The position numbers were made by a program, and so were the translations under genes. A stretch of DNA of 64,000 nucleotides from Elgaria multicarinata webbii. Taxonomy: Eukaryota; Chordata; Lepidosauria; Squamata; Anguidae. The stretch lies in assembly GCF_023053635.1 (NCBI RefSeq), contig NC_086192.1, positions 11,023,001-11,087,000 on the forward strand. Direction: 5' to 3'. A model generated the notes under the pieces. That model was not told where the DNA came from, made no database searches, and was given only the letters and a program-made list of their open reading frames with translations. Below, in pieces: positions 18,501 to 28,590 of this stretch (the first letter of the stretch is position 1; every line of letters begins with the position of its first letter).

Positions 18501-20615
18501 AACTCCTCCCCAAGATGAGGCTGTATTATTTTAGTGGGCAAAAGCACAGGCCTGTATTAACACATACACCCCTTCGCTCCCAAATTCTGTAAACGCATGT
18601 TGGGGGCACCCAACAGCTGTCTGACAAATGCCGTCTTGAACACGACAGCAGCCGCCCAGAAGAAAAGTTTTGCATTTTTCTGCTTTTAAATGTTTTAACT
18701 GGAGATTCTGGATTTTATGTATCTACATTGTAAACTGCTTTGAGACGTCTTTTTAGACGTAGTGGTCTAAACAAATGGATTAAACAAATCCTTAAGAAAC
18801 AGGGATTCGACAGGGGGTGTTCCCCCACAGCATAAAAAACGCAGCTCTGGGAGAAGACTTCTTGTCTCTTTCTCCTGCACCTGTTAAAGAAACAGGAGCT
18901 GGAGAGAAAAAGAAAAAGAGAAGGGAAAAGCCAAGCTGTCCCCTGTCAGAGGCAGGAATTGGGGCTCCGGGTGCACCAAACTCCCTCTTGGTGGGCCCCA
19001 AGGGGTTGGGAAAAGAAGGGAGGTTGGGAACTTCCACCTGGGGGAGAAAAGGAGGAATTTGCGGCTGCATTTGCATTGCAGTTGAGACTGGATTGAGTTG
19101 AGTTTGTGTTACATTTGCAAGCCAAATTCGGAGGGGGCTTCAGTTTTACAGACACACCACACACCAGCGGCTGCAATCCTATGCAGTCTCAGAACTCAAT
19201 GGGGCTTACTTGCAAGTAGACACAAAACGCCACTCCATCAGGTCAAATCTATCCATGTCTACTCAAACGTAAGACACAGTGAGGTCAATGGGGCTTCCTC
19301 CGAAGTAGAGGAATATAGGGTGACATCCTAACAGGGCAATCCTATATTTCGAGATAAGCTCCACTGAGTTAAGTGGGGCTCACTCCTGGGAAAGAGGAGG
19401 TAGGTTGCAATCTGATGCCCTCTTACCTGTGAGTAAGTCCCATGGGGCTTACTTCTGAGCAGAGATGCCCGCTGTGGGTCACTTACATGTGATTCACACT
19501 CCGCCTTCAGCGCTAATTCGGATTGCATTGGACACACACTCTCTTGCCTTGGTACTGCGGCTCGCCTTTGATTTGGCGTTCCATATCCCACCCTGGGCTG
19601 CTAATTCGGATTGCATTCGATGCACACACGCAGATACACACCCACTTGCTCGCTATTCGGGCCTCGTCTCCGAACCCGGGTTCTATAGCCCTATATAGAG
19701 CAGACCCATTGAAAAGACACTGAGTCATGAGAGAGCCACAAGTAACTCAAGCAGCCCCATTCATTTCCAAGGGTCTACTCTACGTAGGACGAACATGGGG
19801 TATGCGCCCGCGCTCATTCGGATTGCGTTCAATACACGCGAACACACGTACCACTCACTTCTCTAGCTAAACCCGCGTTCCTTACTCCCGGGCTAATTCG
19901 AATTGCATTCGACGCGGACTCCCCAAACTTGCTTCGCCATTCCGGCTCGCCTTTGAACCGGCGTCCCATACTCCCGGGCTAATTCGAATTGCATTCGATG
20001 CACCCGCACAGCCATACCCCAAGCTTGCTTCGCCATTCCGGCTCGCCTTTGAACCGGCGTCCCGTACTCCCGGGCTAATTCGAATTGCATTCGATGCACC
20101 CGCACAGCCATACCCCAAACTTGCTTCGCCATTCCGGCTCGCCTTCGAACCGGCGTCCCATACTCTCGGGCTAATTCGGTTTGCATTCCACGCGGACTCC
20201 CCAAACTTGCTTCGCCATTCCGGCTCGCCTTTGAACCGGCGTCCCATGCTCCCGGGCTAATTCGAATTGCATTCGATGCACCCACACAGCCATACCCCAA
20301 ACTTGCTTCACCATTCCGGCTCGCCTTCGAACCGGCGTCCCATACTCCCGGCCTCATTCGGTTTGCATTCGATTCGAGGCCGGGACGCGGCGCGCTCCTC
20401 TCTCCAGTACTTACCTTAGCAGGAGGCTGCGGGGGGCCGGGCAGCCCGTTGGCGAGTCCCCGCTCGGAGCCGCCGCCGCCGCCGCCGCCGCCGCCGCCCG
20501 AGAGCAGCCAAGTGCCGGGATTCGGGCTGGGGGGCAGCCCGGAGTCGGGGCTGTCGAGCGCCCGCTGGGCGTCGGGCAGCTGGGGCGCGTCGGGGAGGCT
20601 GAGCCGCCCTACCAT
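15200..20615 (-). CDS. RFLNB: RFLNB, refilin B (FAM101B), complete, three exons
   Basis: Exons 20615-20415, 16639-16530 and 15521-15200 join in frame to 210 residues (human about 214). Refilins bind filamin and turn it into a bundler of actin; refilin B shapes perinuclear actin and skeletal growth. Family marks are the start MVGRLSL, the LDSPDSGLPPSP segment (residues 20-31), CTLRLCPLSFGEGVEFDPLP in exon 2, and TTIVYPK and YTTTLDYNCRK in exon 3, ending SSVELES with an acidic tail. The start has a strong Kozak setting (A at -3, G at +4) and matches the family N-terminus, although the frame stays open upstream. Residues 40-49 are a ten-glycine run. All introns are GT-AG. Confidence 0.95.
15588..15910. 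repeat. Dispersed repeat, family E, nearly full copy
   Basis: Parts in order are GGGGAACCATCAGGCCCGTG, CACGCCCCCTGG, TTTGGTGGTTTTCCAACTTT, CTTTAAACTAAAATATTTTG, CTCCGCCCTTTTGCC, and AGAGCTTCTCCAAAATTTG. The same order recurs at about eight other places. No coding frame or clear terminal repeats are seen. It is in RFLNB intron 2. Confidence 0.65.
16314..16416. mobile_element. Palindromic MITE, family A
   Basis: GGGCGCAATCCTATGCATG at the left and GGATTGTTCCC at the right bracket a hairpin with TCTTACAATTCCC and GGAATTGGGAGTTT. A following TAA and preceding CAA could be a worn 3-bp duplication. Confidence 0.65.
16530..16639 (-). CDS. RFLNB: RFLNB exon 2
   Basis: The acceptor has a long T-run then CAG before 16639, and the donor AG|GTAAAC follows 16530. 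The 110-bp exon reads DPASSFHPLLPG, then the CTLRLCPLSFGEGVEFDPLP motif conserved in refilins, and ends in phase 2. Confidence 0.95.
16698..16810 (-). mobile_element. CR1-type LINE 3' end, variant b (fragment)
   Basis: AAGAGCCCTGTTGGATCAGA, CCATCTAGTCCAGCATTCTG and CACAGTGGCCAAGCAGCTG are the start (element 3' end on the minus strand) of the variant b family found longer at 40.67 and 46.48 kb. Confidence 0.65.
17168..17285. mobile_element. Palindromic short element, family B
   Basis: GGAGAACCACAACTCCCATC, ATCCCTGGCTACTGGC and then GATGGGGTTTGGAGCCC and AGATCTGGAAAGCCA form worn inverted arms. Confidence 0.55.
17290..18630. other. RFLNB intron 2/1 flank, nothing recognised
   Basis: This part of RFLNB intron 1 is fairly GC-rich unique sequence. 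Open frames on both strands are short and overlap each other, as expected by chance in GC-rich DNA. No exon is supported. Confidence 0.4.
18640..18790 (+). mobile_element. LINE 3' end relic, plus strand
   Basis: TGCTTTTAAATGTTTTAAC, CATTGTAAACTGCTTTGAGA and TAAACAAATGGATTAAACAA resemble the untranslated 3' end of L2-like elements. Confidence 0.45.
19168..19475. repeat. Cluster of family C pieces (AAGTAAGCCCCAT type)
   Basis: Four related fragments lie at about 19170-19235, 19250-19320, 19335-19400 and 19425-19470. Each has a version of CAATGGGGCTTACTT or its partner and CAATCCTAT. Pieces also occur at 5.44, 5.76, 11.75 and 27.24 kb. The paired CCTATGC ends suggest a palindromic MITE, but no clean ends were found. 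Confidence 0.5.
19495..20375. repeat. CpG-rich satellite in RFLNB intron 1, units 86 and 96 bp
   Basis: The unit runs GGGCTAATTCGAATTGCATT, CGATGCACCCGCACAGCCAT, ACCCCAAACTTGCTTCGCC and ATTCCGGCTCGCCTTTGAAC, then CGGCGTCCCATACTCC. Starts at 19892, 19978, 20074, 20170, 20256 and 20352 give spacings of 86, 96, 96, 86 and 96, so two unit forms (with and without about ten bases) are mixed. Older diverged copies run from about 19495 to 19890. It ends 35 bases before the exon 1 donor. Confidence 0.9.
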
Positions 20616-20945
20616 GCTGGTGCGCCCTGGTGGCCGTGCGCCCTGAGTGCCGCGCCAGCCCTTCTGGATGCGGGGAGAGCGGCGGAGCGAGGCCGCGGGG
20701 GCGGGGAAGCCAGCTGGGCCGCCCCCGACGAAGGAAAAGGGGCCGGGCCGGGCCCGAGCAGCCCGCGCCAGCAAGGGAAAGCGACGCCCCGGGCGTGGCG
20801 GTGGCGGCGAGGGCGCACGGACGCATCTCCCGCTCCGGGCCTGCTCGAAGGACCGAGGGCAGCGACGAGGGATCCACACGCCCCCCCAATCGCAGCTCGG
20901 TCCCGGTCCCCACCGCCGTCTCACCACAGGAGCCCAGGCGGCAGT
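20380..20945 (-). promoter_or_regulatory. CpG island over RFLNB exon 1 and upstream
   Basis: Dense CpG from 20380 through the start codon at 20615 and on to about 20945, with GC-box-like CGGGGGCGGGG at 20696-20706. No TATA box is evident. The island marks the promoter, but the transcription start is not fixed. Confidence 0.65.
20415..20615 (-). CDS. RFLNB: RFLNB exon 1
   Basis: This 201-bp exon codes 67 residues from MVGRLSLPDAPQLPDAQR to GLPGPPQPPAK and ends in phase 0 at AAG|GTAAGT. The glycine run is coded by a GGC repeat (20461-20500), a likely site of length variation. The low-complexity N-terminus is usual for refilins. Confidence 0.93.
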
Positions 20946-20952
20946 CCTTGGA

Positions 20953-21725
20953 GAGGCTGTGCGGGGTAGTGGTTAGCGCGTTGGACTGGGACCCGGGTTC
21001 TAGTCCCCACTGGCCTTGACTCGCAGCCTGACCTACCTCGCAGGGTTGTTGGGAGCGTGAAATGGAGAGTCGCAGCTTGACCAGGATGATCAGGGGTCTG
21101 GAAACAAAGCCCTATGAAGAGAGACTGAAAGAACTGGGCCTGTTTAGCCCGGAGAAGAGAAGATTGAGGGGAGACATGATAGCGCTCTTCAAATACTTAA
21201 AAGGTTGTCAAACAGAGGAGGGCCAGGATCTCTTCTCGGTCCTCCCAGAGTGCAGGACACGGAATAATGGGCTCTAGTGACAGGAAGCCAGATTCCGGCT
21301 GGACATCAGGAAAAACTTCCTGACTGTTAGAGCAGTACGGCAATGGAACCAGTGACCTAGGGAGGTTGTGGGCTCTTCCACACTAGAGGCATTCAAGAGG
21401 CACCTGGACAAGCATCTGTCAGGGATGCTTTAGGGTGGATTCCTGCATTGAGCAGGGGGTTGGACTCAATGGCCTTGTAGGCCCCTTCCAACTCTGCTAT
21501 TCTATGATTCTGTGACCTACCTCGCAGGGTTGTTGGGAGGGTGAAATGGAGACTCGCAGCCTGACCTACCTCGCAGGGTTGTTGGGAGGGTGAAACGGAG
21601 ACTCGCAGCCTGACCTATCTCACAGGGTTGTTGGGAGGATGATATGGAACAGAGGAAAAACACTTCAGCCACCTTGGGTTCCTTCCGTGCAAGAAGAAAA
21701 AAGCCGGGATATAAATGTAATAAAT
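20953..21725 (+). mobile_element. tRNA-derived SINE with four 48-bp internal copies, split by a CR1 LINE
   Basis: The head reads GCGGGGTAGTGGTTAGCGCG and CCCGGGTTCTAGTCCCC (A- and B-box-like). The body unit GACCTACCTCGCAGGGTTGT plus TGGGAGGGTGAAATGGAGAC starts at about 21029, 21512, 21560 and 21608. A CR1 3' end (21067-21511) interrupts between the first and second copies. The tail is CCGGGATATAAATG and TAATAAATCC. This head and body are typical of squamate SINEs. Confidence 0.75.
21067..21511 (+). mobile_element. CR1 LINE 3' end inside the SINE
   Basis: The fragment codes [18 protein letters not shown] and [17 protein letters not shown], the ORF2 C-terminal motif of CR1 elements, then RTRNNG and an RAVRQWN-like motif. 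It ends TTCCAACTCTGCTATTCTAT and GATTCTGTG, the usual CR1 octamer tail. It is 5' truncated, as most CR1 copies are. Confidence 0.85.
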
Positions 21726-21867
21726 CCTCCTCCTCGTCCTGTATCCATTTCCCTACTTGCTCCTGAGTAGACCAGCAGAGGATTGTGCCAGGAAGGGCGG
21801 ACGGCCTTGCTCTGCCCCACGTAGAACCCTCTGTGTTTTACAACCCTGCACTCAAAGGAAGGAAGTG

Positions 21868-21985
21868 CTGAGCCTTCCCCAACTTGGGGCCCTCCTGATG
21901 TTCTGCACTGCAACTCCCTGGCCTGGGGGTGATGGGACTTGCAGTCCCAACACATCTGGAGGGCCCAGGCCAGGGAGGGCTGATG
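21868..21985. mobile_element. Palindromic short element, family B, well preserved
   Basis: CCTTCCCCAACTTGGGGCCC at the left and ACATCTGGAGGGCCCAGGCC at the right bracket CTGCAACTCCCTGG and GATGGGACTTGCAGTCCC. Confidence 0.65.
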
Positions 21986-22075
21986 TAACCTTACCCGACT
22001 GACCCAATGTCTGCCTGGAGTGGCATCCCCAAAATAAACAAACACACCTCTGTACACCCGTAATTTCCAAAACTT

Positions 22076-22285
22076 GTGTGGCAGTATGGCATAGCGGTTA
22101 GGGAGTCACGTTTTTGGCTGGAGAACCTCCACTCAGCTGGGAATCCCATTCGGTAGCCTTGGGCTGGTCATCGTCTCTCAGCCTAGCCTAGTTGTTCTAC
22201 CTTGCAGGGTTGCTGTGAGGCTATAACTGCGGGGGGGGGGGGGGAGAGACATGTATGCTGCCTTGAGCCCCATGGAGGAATCAAT
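22076..22285 (+). mobile_element. tRNA-derived squamate SINE
   Basis: The copy shows GGCATAGCGGTTAGGGAGTC, the CTCAGCCTAGCCTAG body, TTGCAGGGTTGCTGTGAGG and a G-run of about 14, then GCTGCCTTGAGCCCC. Confidence 0.7.
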
Positions 22286-22494
22286 ATCATTTCAATCATC
22301 CCTTTATTCAGAACCATGTAGACTAGAACCATACTTCAATTGAGGTGGAAAAGATCATAGGTCGTTAAGGATGATGGGTGCGTTGTTAATTACCTGCCTC
22401 TGTATACGGCCGCTTCCTAAGTTCCTATTTAAATCAGCCTCTTTATTCGGAATCATGAGGACTAGAAACTTACTTTATTCGAGGGCAGGGGAGA

Positions 22495-22680
22495 AAAGGA
22501 CCGTAGCACAACAGCACAGCACCTGCTCTGTGGGCAGAAAGTCCTGGCTTCAATCCGCGGCATTTCCAGGTTAGTCAGGGAACCAACCCTCACCTGAAAC
22601 TGCCAGTCAGTGTTTGCAATATAAGTCCAAATGGACCAGCAGTCTAAGTTCCTGTGAAGTGGGGCTTCCAGGATTCCTTT
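22495..22680 (+). mobile_element. tRNA-Ala-like SINE
   Basis: ACAGCACCTGCTCTGTGGGC, GGCTTCAATCCGCGGCATTT (B-box-like), CTGAAACTGCCAGTCAGTG and TCCAAATGGACCAGCAGTCT follow the order of a tRNA-headed SINE, seen on the other strand at 25.03 kb. Confidence 0.6.
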
Positions 22681-22699
22681 CCTTTGTAGCTGGGCTCTC

Positions 22700-24030
22700 C
22701 CCAATGCAGCGCGAATTTCCGTCCCTCCATCCTTTCCCTCTCTCTCCTGGCTCCTGAAACCTTTATGTTTTATTTAAGCAAAAGAGAAAAGACCTTGAGA
22801 AGGACTTTGCCTCTTTCCCGCCTGCCTCCAGGAGCGTCGATTTACATGAATGGAAGCCATCTGCGAGGCATAAATCACTCCCCAAATCAAAACCAGGCCT
22901 CCTCAACCGCGCCAGCTGGGAGCCGCGGCGATTTCGCACTTTTTTGGTGAATCACAGAACCGGCGACTCAGCAAATCAGCATGGAAAACGCGTTTTTAAA
23001 AGGTCAAACCACATTTTTTTTTCATATGTCTTTGCTTCCTGGCTTTGATCCAGTTTTCCCCAAGTTATTTATAGATCCTGAGTCCAAGGAGGGAGAGTTC
23101 CATCGACGGAACTCCCCCCAATGGGGACAATCCCTGCGGCGGCCTTCAACAGGCATCGGACTACAACTCCCATCACTTCCCCAGCCACTGGGGTCAATGG
23201 GAGTTGTAGTCTAGCACCTCCGGAGGGCCGTTGGTTCAGAGAAGGCCGCCCTGCAGGATATTTATCTACGCTTGGGCCGAAGGCTTGCCACGCAGGGAAC
23301 TCTCGGCCCTGGATCTGTTTTCCGTGGCAGGGCTCCCCGTAAATAACTTTTCCTTAGTTTTATTTATCACTGATACTTCTGTGCCACTTCATAGAGAACC
23401 TTTAAGTGGTTTCTAGAATAAACTAGAAAGCCGCAGAGTCAGAACAGCTTTGCTTCCGGGGCGATTTTGAAGGAGAACGTGTGTCCTCCACGTTCCACCA
23501 GGGAGGAAACCTTCCTTTCGTACCATCAACGTGTGCAGGTTCAAATAAAAGTTAATGTGCAGACAGCGAAGGATTAATCATCGCTCTAGGTCCTGGTACC
23601 ACCCTCACCAGCTGTCTGACAAACAAAGGTGCACCTGTCTCCACCTGATCCATGCAATCCGAAGAGCTCCGGGAGATTTGGGTGGAGCGCCGTGCCATTT
23701 CCAGAGGCGATTACAGCAACAGTGTGCCTCTGAGAGGGCCTGATCCAGTCATGCGTTGACCAAGTGCATGAACGGATTCTATCCCCAAGGCAGTCGTCTG
23801 CACCCTCTCTTGGTTGAAGTATCCCTTTGGATTCTAAGGTGGAAACACATTGTGCAAAATGGTCTACCTTAGGTTTCCCCCAACCTGGTGGCTTCCAGAC
23901 ATTTTGGAATGCAACACCCAGCATGCCTGGGCATTGGCCGGCTGGGCTGGGGCCGATGGGACTTGTAATCCAAAACAGCTGGAAGGTGACAGGTTGGAGA
24001 AAGGCGGAGAAAATACTGGGCCTAGGTCAG
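22700..24030. other. Region 5' of RFLNB with family B relics, otherwise unrecognised
   Basis: Family B copies lie at about 23140-23240 (GACTACAACTCCCATCACTT, then AATGGGAGTTGTAGTCTAGC) and 23875-24005. The remaining sequence is unique and holds no supported exon. It lies between the RFLNB promoter and the VPS53 3' end, which point the same way. Confidence 0.5.
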
Positions 24031-24034
24031 GAAT

Positions 24035-24330
24035 GGAGAATCTCTTCCACCACAGGGACTGAATTCAACTTCAGAGATGCTTGTGGGGGCGGGGCCAGAG
24101 GCAAAAGGGGGCGGGGACAAACACCTCCACATATCGCAACGTGGAAAGCCGGCCACTCGGCCTTAGGAGAGGGATCTCAACGTTTTAGACTGGAGAAGAA
24201 AACGCACAAAAAACAGGGAATGGCCAATTGCTAGTTGGGGGAGGGGCCATGAAAAGGGGCGTGGCTTCCTGGGGAATCCCAGAAGGCCACATTCAACCAA
24301 AGGGGCTGAGATTCCCCTACTCCTGGGCTA
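24035..24330. repeat. Dispersed repeat, family E, diverged copy
   Basis: AGGAATGGAGAATCTC, GGGGGCGGGGCCAGAGGC, a GGGGAGGGGCCATG stretch and CCACATTCAACCAAAGGGGC fit the family E order only loosely. Confidence 0.35.
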
Positions 24331-24334
24331 AATT

Positions 24335-24770
24335 ATTGCTATTATTTCATTTATTATTATTGATGACATTTCTATACCGCCGCAGCACCCTGTGCAGTTT
24401 ACATGAGATTAAAGCAACGAAAAACGACGTGCAAAATTTTAAATCGTAAAAACATACTCTATGCGCAAAAACACCTGTAAACAATTATAAGCTGTCAGCC
24501 GAAGCTAAAAACAGATCTGGGATTGGTGAAGCTTATCACATATTGCTGAATGCCTACGGAAAAAGAAAGGTCTTGAGCTGGTGCCGAAAAGGTAGCAATG
24601 TTGGCGCCAGGTGGGCCTCGTCGGGGAGATTGTTCCATAATTGGGGGGCCACCACAGAGAAGGCCCTCTCCCTTGTTGCCGTATTCTGAGCTTCGCTTGG
24701 AGTAGACGCCCAGAGGGGGACCTTAGGTGTCGAATAGGCTGTTCCCATCCCAAATCAATCAGCCTTCCTA
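24335..24770 (-). mobile_element. L2-type LINE 3' part, minus strand
   Basis: The minus strand codes RERAFSVVAPQLWNNLPDEA and then a FRHQLKTFLF-like end, the C-terminal signature of L2-clade ORF2 proteins. It is followed (toward 24335) by an A-rich untranslated part and a tail whose plus strand reads TTTCTATACCGCCGCAGC. Frames are broken. Confidence 0.75.
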
Positions 24771-25024
24771 TTTTTGTCTCTGGGAAGTCAGACCAACATT
24801 CTGTAGGTACATGTTGCTATATTGTCCATCTGCATGGCTCCGCTCGCTCCTGAGGATCTTGAGAAGGGGGATGGCTGACTCCCACCCACCCTGCTCAGCG
24901 CACATACCAGCAGGACGCACACGCATGAATGGTCAGGCATTCGCAAAGTAAATACATCTGGCGTACAGCCGAGGGCACAGCAGTCATGACGCAGGCAGCC
25001 GTGGGAATGATGGGAGATCTAGAA

Positions 25025-25195
25025 ACATACAAAGCTGTCTTATATAGAGTCCACCAGTGTTGTCAACACTGACTGGCAGCAACAGCTCTCCCAGGGTTTC
25101 AGGCGGCCGTTTTTCCAGCAGTACCTGGAGATGCCAAGGATCAAACCCAGGACCTGCGGTACGCAAAGCAGAGGACCTACCCCTGAGTTATGGCC
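25025..25195 (-). mobile_element. tRNA-Ala-like SINE, minus strand
   Basis: On the minus strand GGCCATAACTCAGGGGTAGG (A-box-like), CTGGGTTTGATCCTTGGCAT (B-box-like) and CAGTCAGTGTTGACAACACT appear in tRNA-SINE order, ending with TATATAAGACAGCTTTGTATG. Confidence 0.7.
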
Positions 25196-25426
25196 TGTTT
25201 GATGTAGTCCAACCCGAAAGCATTTTGGGGTGCTGGCCATCTCCCCGAAGGTCTAATGGGGAGCACTGGGATTCACTGGCCTGTTGGAGCATTGACGCTG
25301 TCCCGGACGTGAAGATTCGTAAATTGACGGCCATATTACAGGACGATGCTAGCAGCCTCCTTCCAACCGAAACCAAACCAGGGTCAGCTCCACAGTTCGG
25401 AGAATCAGGGTGTGTGTGTAAAAGAG

Positions 25427-25600
25427 AGGCAGTGTGGTGCAGTGCTTAGAGGGTCGGACTGGGACATGGGAGACCCGGGTTCTCATCCCCACTCAGCCAT
25501 GAAGCTCCTTGGGAGACTTTGGGCCAGTCCCGGACTCTCAGCCTAAGCTACCTCGCAGGGTGGTTGTGAAAACGGAGGACTTCGTGCTAGGAAACAGCTG
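25427..25600 (+). mobile_element. tRNA-derived squamate SINE
   Basis: GCAGTGTGGTGCAGTGCTTA, GACCCGGGTTCTCATCCCC, CTTTGGGCCAGTCCCGGAC and CTACCTCGCAGGGTGGTTGT follow the SINE order closely. Confidence 0.75.
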
Positions 25601-25609
25601 AAGGTGACA

Positions 25610-26840
25610 CAGTGGTGTGCCAAAAGGCAACCAGGAGCAGGAAGCCGTGGCATGCTTGCTTGCGTGCGTGCGTGCCTGGAGAGGGTGTTACGCCAATCCG
25701 GAGGCCTCATCCTGCACTGCGCTACAACTGGGAATCGCTCCGTTCCTCGCCACATCCACGCCATGACCGAAAGAGCGCTGCACAGCCTCTGGAAGTCTGG
25801 GGGGAAACAGCAGCAGGGAGAGAGCACCAATCCCACCCCCACATGAGCCAAAGCAAACACTCAGCGAGCAAAGCCAAACCCGTCCAAATTCCTAATTGCC
25901 CCGCCTGGAACGAAGCGGCACGAAGCGAGCCAGCAACCATCGGCGTCTGCGGCCTGCAGCTGTGCACTGCTCTGGGGGATGGTCGGAATGCCACATTCTT
26001 TCTTCTTTGGGGGGGGGGAGGGAGGGCCACGTTGCCGACCTTTGCTGAAATCGGACCCAGAAGGTACTGATCCGCTCCGGAGCAGAGGTTTCAGCGGCAG
26101 ATACAGGGCAGGAGAGAAATTTGCGAAGTAGCAGCCGACGAATTTCTTCTCTGCCCAATCACGAAGTCGAGAGGAGCTGGGCCTCAGGCGTGCCTTGAAC
26201 TCGCATCCTCAAAACTGAACTCTCACTCTCTTCCTCCCAGCCGCATTGGGGTTGCTTGTGGTCACTGGCCGGTGTTGAACTGAAGCTTCTGCCCCAGCAG
26301 GTGCGATCAAAGTGTGATCACTTTTAATTAGCAGTGTATTAGCTGGGGGGGGGGGGCAAATCCTGAAAAGGCCTCTAGGGCTCAGCTCTGGATGCTGTCT
26401 TCATCCTCAAAGGTTTTTCAATTTTTTAAAAATTGGGAGCTTTATCACAGGGGTGCAGGACGCTACTGCGGTGGCGGTCCCCCAAGGCCTTGTGCGGGCC
26501 GGGTGTGGCCACGCCCACTGGCATCAATGGCAGGGTGAGGGGGCGTGCAGGGGATTCCTAAACCTAACCCCAGCCTCAAGCTCTACCCTGCGGAGGAACC
26601 TCAGGAGGCTCCGCGGGGCAAGTTGTGTAGCCAAACGGGCCGAAATGCGGCCTGCAAATTCTGCACTGCTGCTTCCTATGAACTGCCTTGATGGCTATTG
26701 CCAAGGCAGGGCCATTTGCTCAGCAATCTATTGCTGAAAGGGACCACACCTAAGGCTAGATGGAGCTCATAAAAAGGGATGTCGTTTGTCCCCAGAAACT
26801 ACAGCGCAGGGGGACAAGGTAGACTGCCGCTCCAGAGGGA
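25610..26840. other. Unrecognised GC-rich intergenic sequence
   Basis: Several frames of 80-150 codons are open here on both strands, but they overlap each other and show no family signature. GCCGGGTGTGGCCACGCCC near 26497 hints at a worn dispersed repeat. G-runs lie near 26010 and 26345. Confidence 0.4.
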
Positions 26841-26842
26841 GG

Positions 26843-27145
26843 TTCCATTTATCATAGAATAGGAGAGTTGGAAGGGGCCTACAAGGCCATCGAGTCCGAC
26901 CCCCTGCTCAATGCAGGAATCCACCCTAAAGCATCCCTGACAGAGGGTTGTCCAGCTGCCTCTTGTAGTGTGGGAGAGCCCACAACCTCCCTAGGTCACT
27001 GGTTCCATTGTCGTACTGCTCTATCCGTCAGGAAGTTTTTCCTGATGTCCAGCCGGAATCTGGCTTCCTGTCACTTGAGCCCGTTATTCCATGTCCTGCA
27101 CTCTGAGATGATGGAGAAGAGATCCTGGCCCATGTGACGTTTTAA
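26843..27145 (-). mobile_element. CR1 LINE 3' end, minus strand
   Basis: ATCATAGAATAGGAGAGTTG, GAAGGGGCCTACAAGGCC, CCCTGCTCAATGCAGGAATC and CAGGAAGTTTTTCCTGATG are the reverse complement of the CR1 3' region, extending to the RTRNNG-coding segment. Confidence 0.85.
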
Positions 27146-27149
27146 GTAT

Positions 27150-28280
27150 TTGAAGTATTTAGTTCTCTTTCAAGCAATCTCTCAAGGGGAATCCCGTCCA
27201 TTCCGATCCCGAAGCTTCTCTGCCGCTCCAGTCTTCACGCACACTTACTAGGGAGTAAGCCCCGTTAAACAAGTCGCCCCGCAGAGTCGTACGGCATGTA
27301 AGCGCAGCTCCGCAGTTCCGTGCAGCAGTGCTACGCCCTTTGGGACTTCTTTTAGTTTAGTAGTTCAGAACTAGCAGGGAGACCGGTGGCATTCCCTGAA
27401 TTCAGCTCCCTTTACGGGTTTTCTATTGTGTTTGGAAAGATCTCGTTAAAGGGGGGGGCCTTTCTGGGGGGTGGAAATTCTAATAAAATCAAATAAAAAT
27501 AAGGAGTGCTTCTGAATCATAACCCATTAAAATCAAGAAAAGGGGATTATAGCGTTGCTCTGATGTGCTCCCTTTACGGGCTTTTGCAGTCGAAAGCTCC
27601 TGCTGGCTTTGAATGCCAAGTGTGTCTGGAAAAGGTCATAGCAGCAAAAGTTAGAAGGTAAAAAGAGAAACTGCCAGTAGTTAGACAATGAACAAGGCTT
27701 GGCAAAGATCACATGTATGGACCCATGTAGATATCAATCTCACGCAGCAGCGAGAAGGCGGAGGGAGAGGTTTTAATTATAAACACAGCAAGGTAACGTC
27801 CCTTTATTGCGGGCACGCAGAATCCGTCATTCCCAGTTAGATCGGCAATTCCCAAGCTGTAACACCGGGCGGGCGAGGGTGTTGCAGGGCAGCCGCACGG
27901 GATACGTTCGTGTTAAGGCTTCCATGAGCCCCAAAGGAGAGTGCCTGCTGCCTCCCTGCGTGATCTCAACGCTTTGGCCTTCTCCGTTTGAGAACGAGTC
28001 ATTCTCTCCTGTTCACGGACCGGGTTGCGATGGGATCGTTTCATGCGTTCTGGTATCAAGATGCAGATGGAAAAGCTGCCCTCTGAGGAGTCTACCCGCT
28101 GCGTCTCTATACGAATCTTAAGTGCTCAATGTCCAGTCCAGGGCAGGGCAGTTCTGCCACAAAGAGATCGCTCTGAAGGCAGAGACTGTTTGCCCTTTAA
28201 GGAGGCTGGCTATTGTGTCTCTGCCTGGAGTTCCTGTTCTGAAATTGCTTCCTCCCCAGCAGGACCCATTCTTGTGGAAT
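27150..28280. other. Intergenic, mostly unrecognised
   Basis: A short family C piece lies near 27240-27300 (TACTAGGGAGTAAGCCCCG). The rest is unique with a GC-rich half from 27800. No exon is supported. Confidence 0.4.
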
Positions 28281-28282
28281 AG

Positions 28283-28455
28283 GCAGCCAGTGTGGTGTAG
28301 TGGTTAGTGCTGGACTAGGACTCAGGAGATCCCAGTCTCAGTCAGCCTAACCTACCTCACAGGGTTGTTGTGAGAATAAAATAGAGAGGAGGACCGTGTA
28401 AGCCGCCTTTCCTCACAAGAGGAAAATTGGTGAGATATAAATGTAAAAACACATT
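28283..28455 (+). mobile_element. tRNA-derived squamate SINE, good copy
   Basis: CAGCCAGTGTGGTGTAGTGG, TTAGTGCTGGACTAGGACTC, CCTAACCTACCTCACAGGGT and TGTGAGAATAAAATAGAGAG, then GCCGCC and GATATAAATGTAAAAAC, form a near-complete element. Confidence 0.8.
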
Positions 28456-28590
28456 ACAGAATGTATTAGGTTTTTTTGTTCCACAAATCCAAAATAAATA
28501 CACCTGTGCATTCACAGACGTGAGAAGTAGGCAGCGTACGATGTACTTTGCGTAAATGACTCATTGCAAGAAAGGACAAAAAGGATTTAG

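Noticed and set aside
19893-20927. A 344-codon minus-strand frame over RFLNB exon 1 and its intron
   Set aside because: Only 20615-20415 is coding, with a perfect GTAAGT donor and a phase-0 join to exon 2. The remainder is upstream CpG island and satellite that happens to lack stops.
20953-21025. tRNA gene-like A- and B-box sequences in several places
   Set aside because: They are the heads of SINEs, followed by SINE bodies and tails. None folds as a complete tRNA by eye.
25612-26070. A 152-codon plus-strand frame in GC-rich intergenic DNA
   Set aside because: Overlapped by equally open frames on the other strand and without any recognisable domain or splice context.
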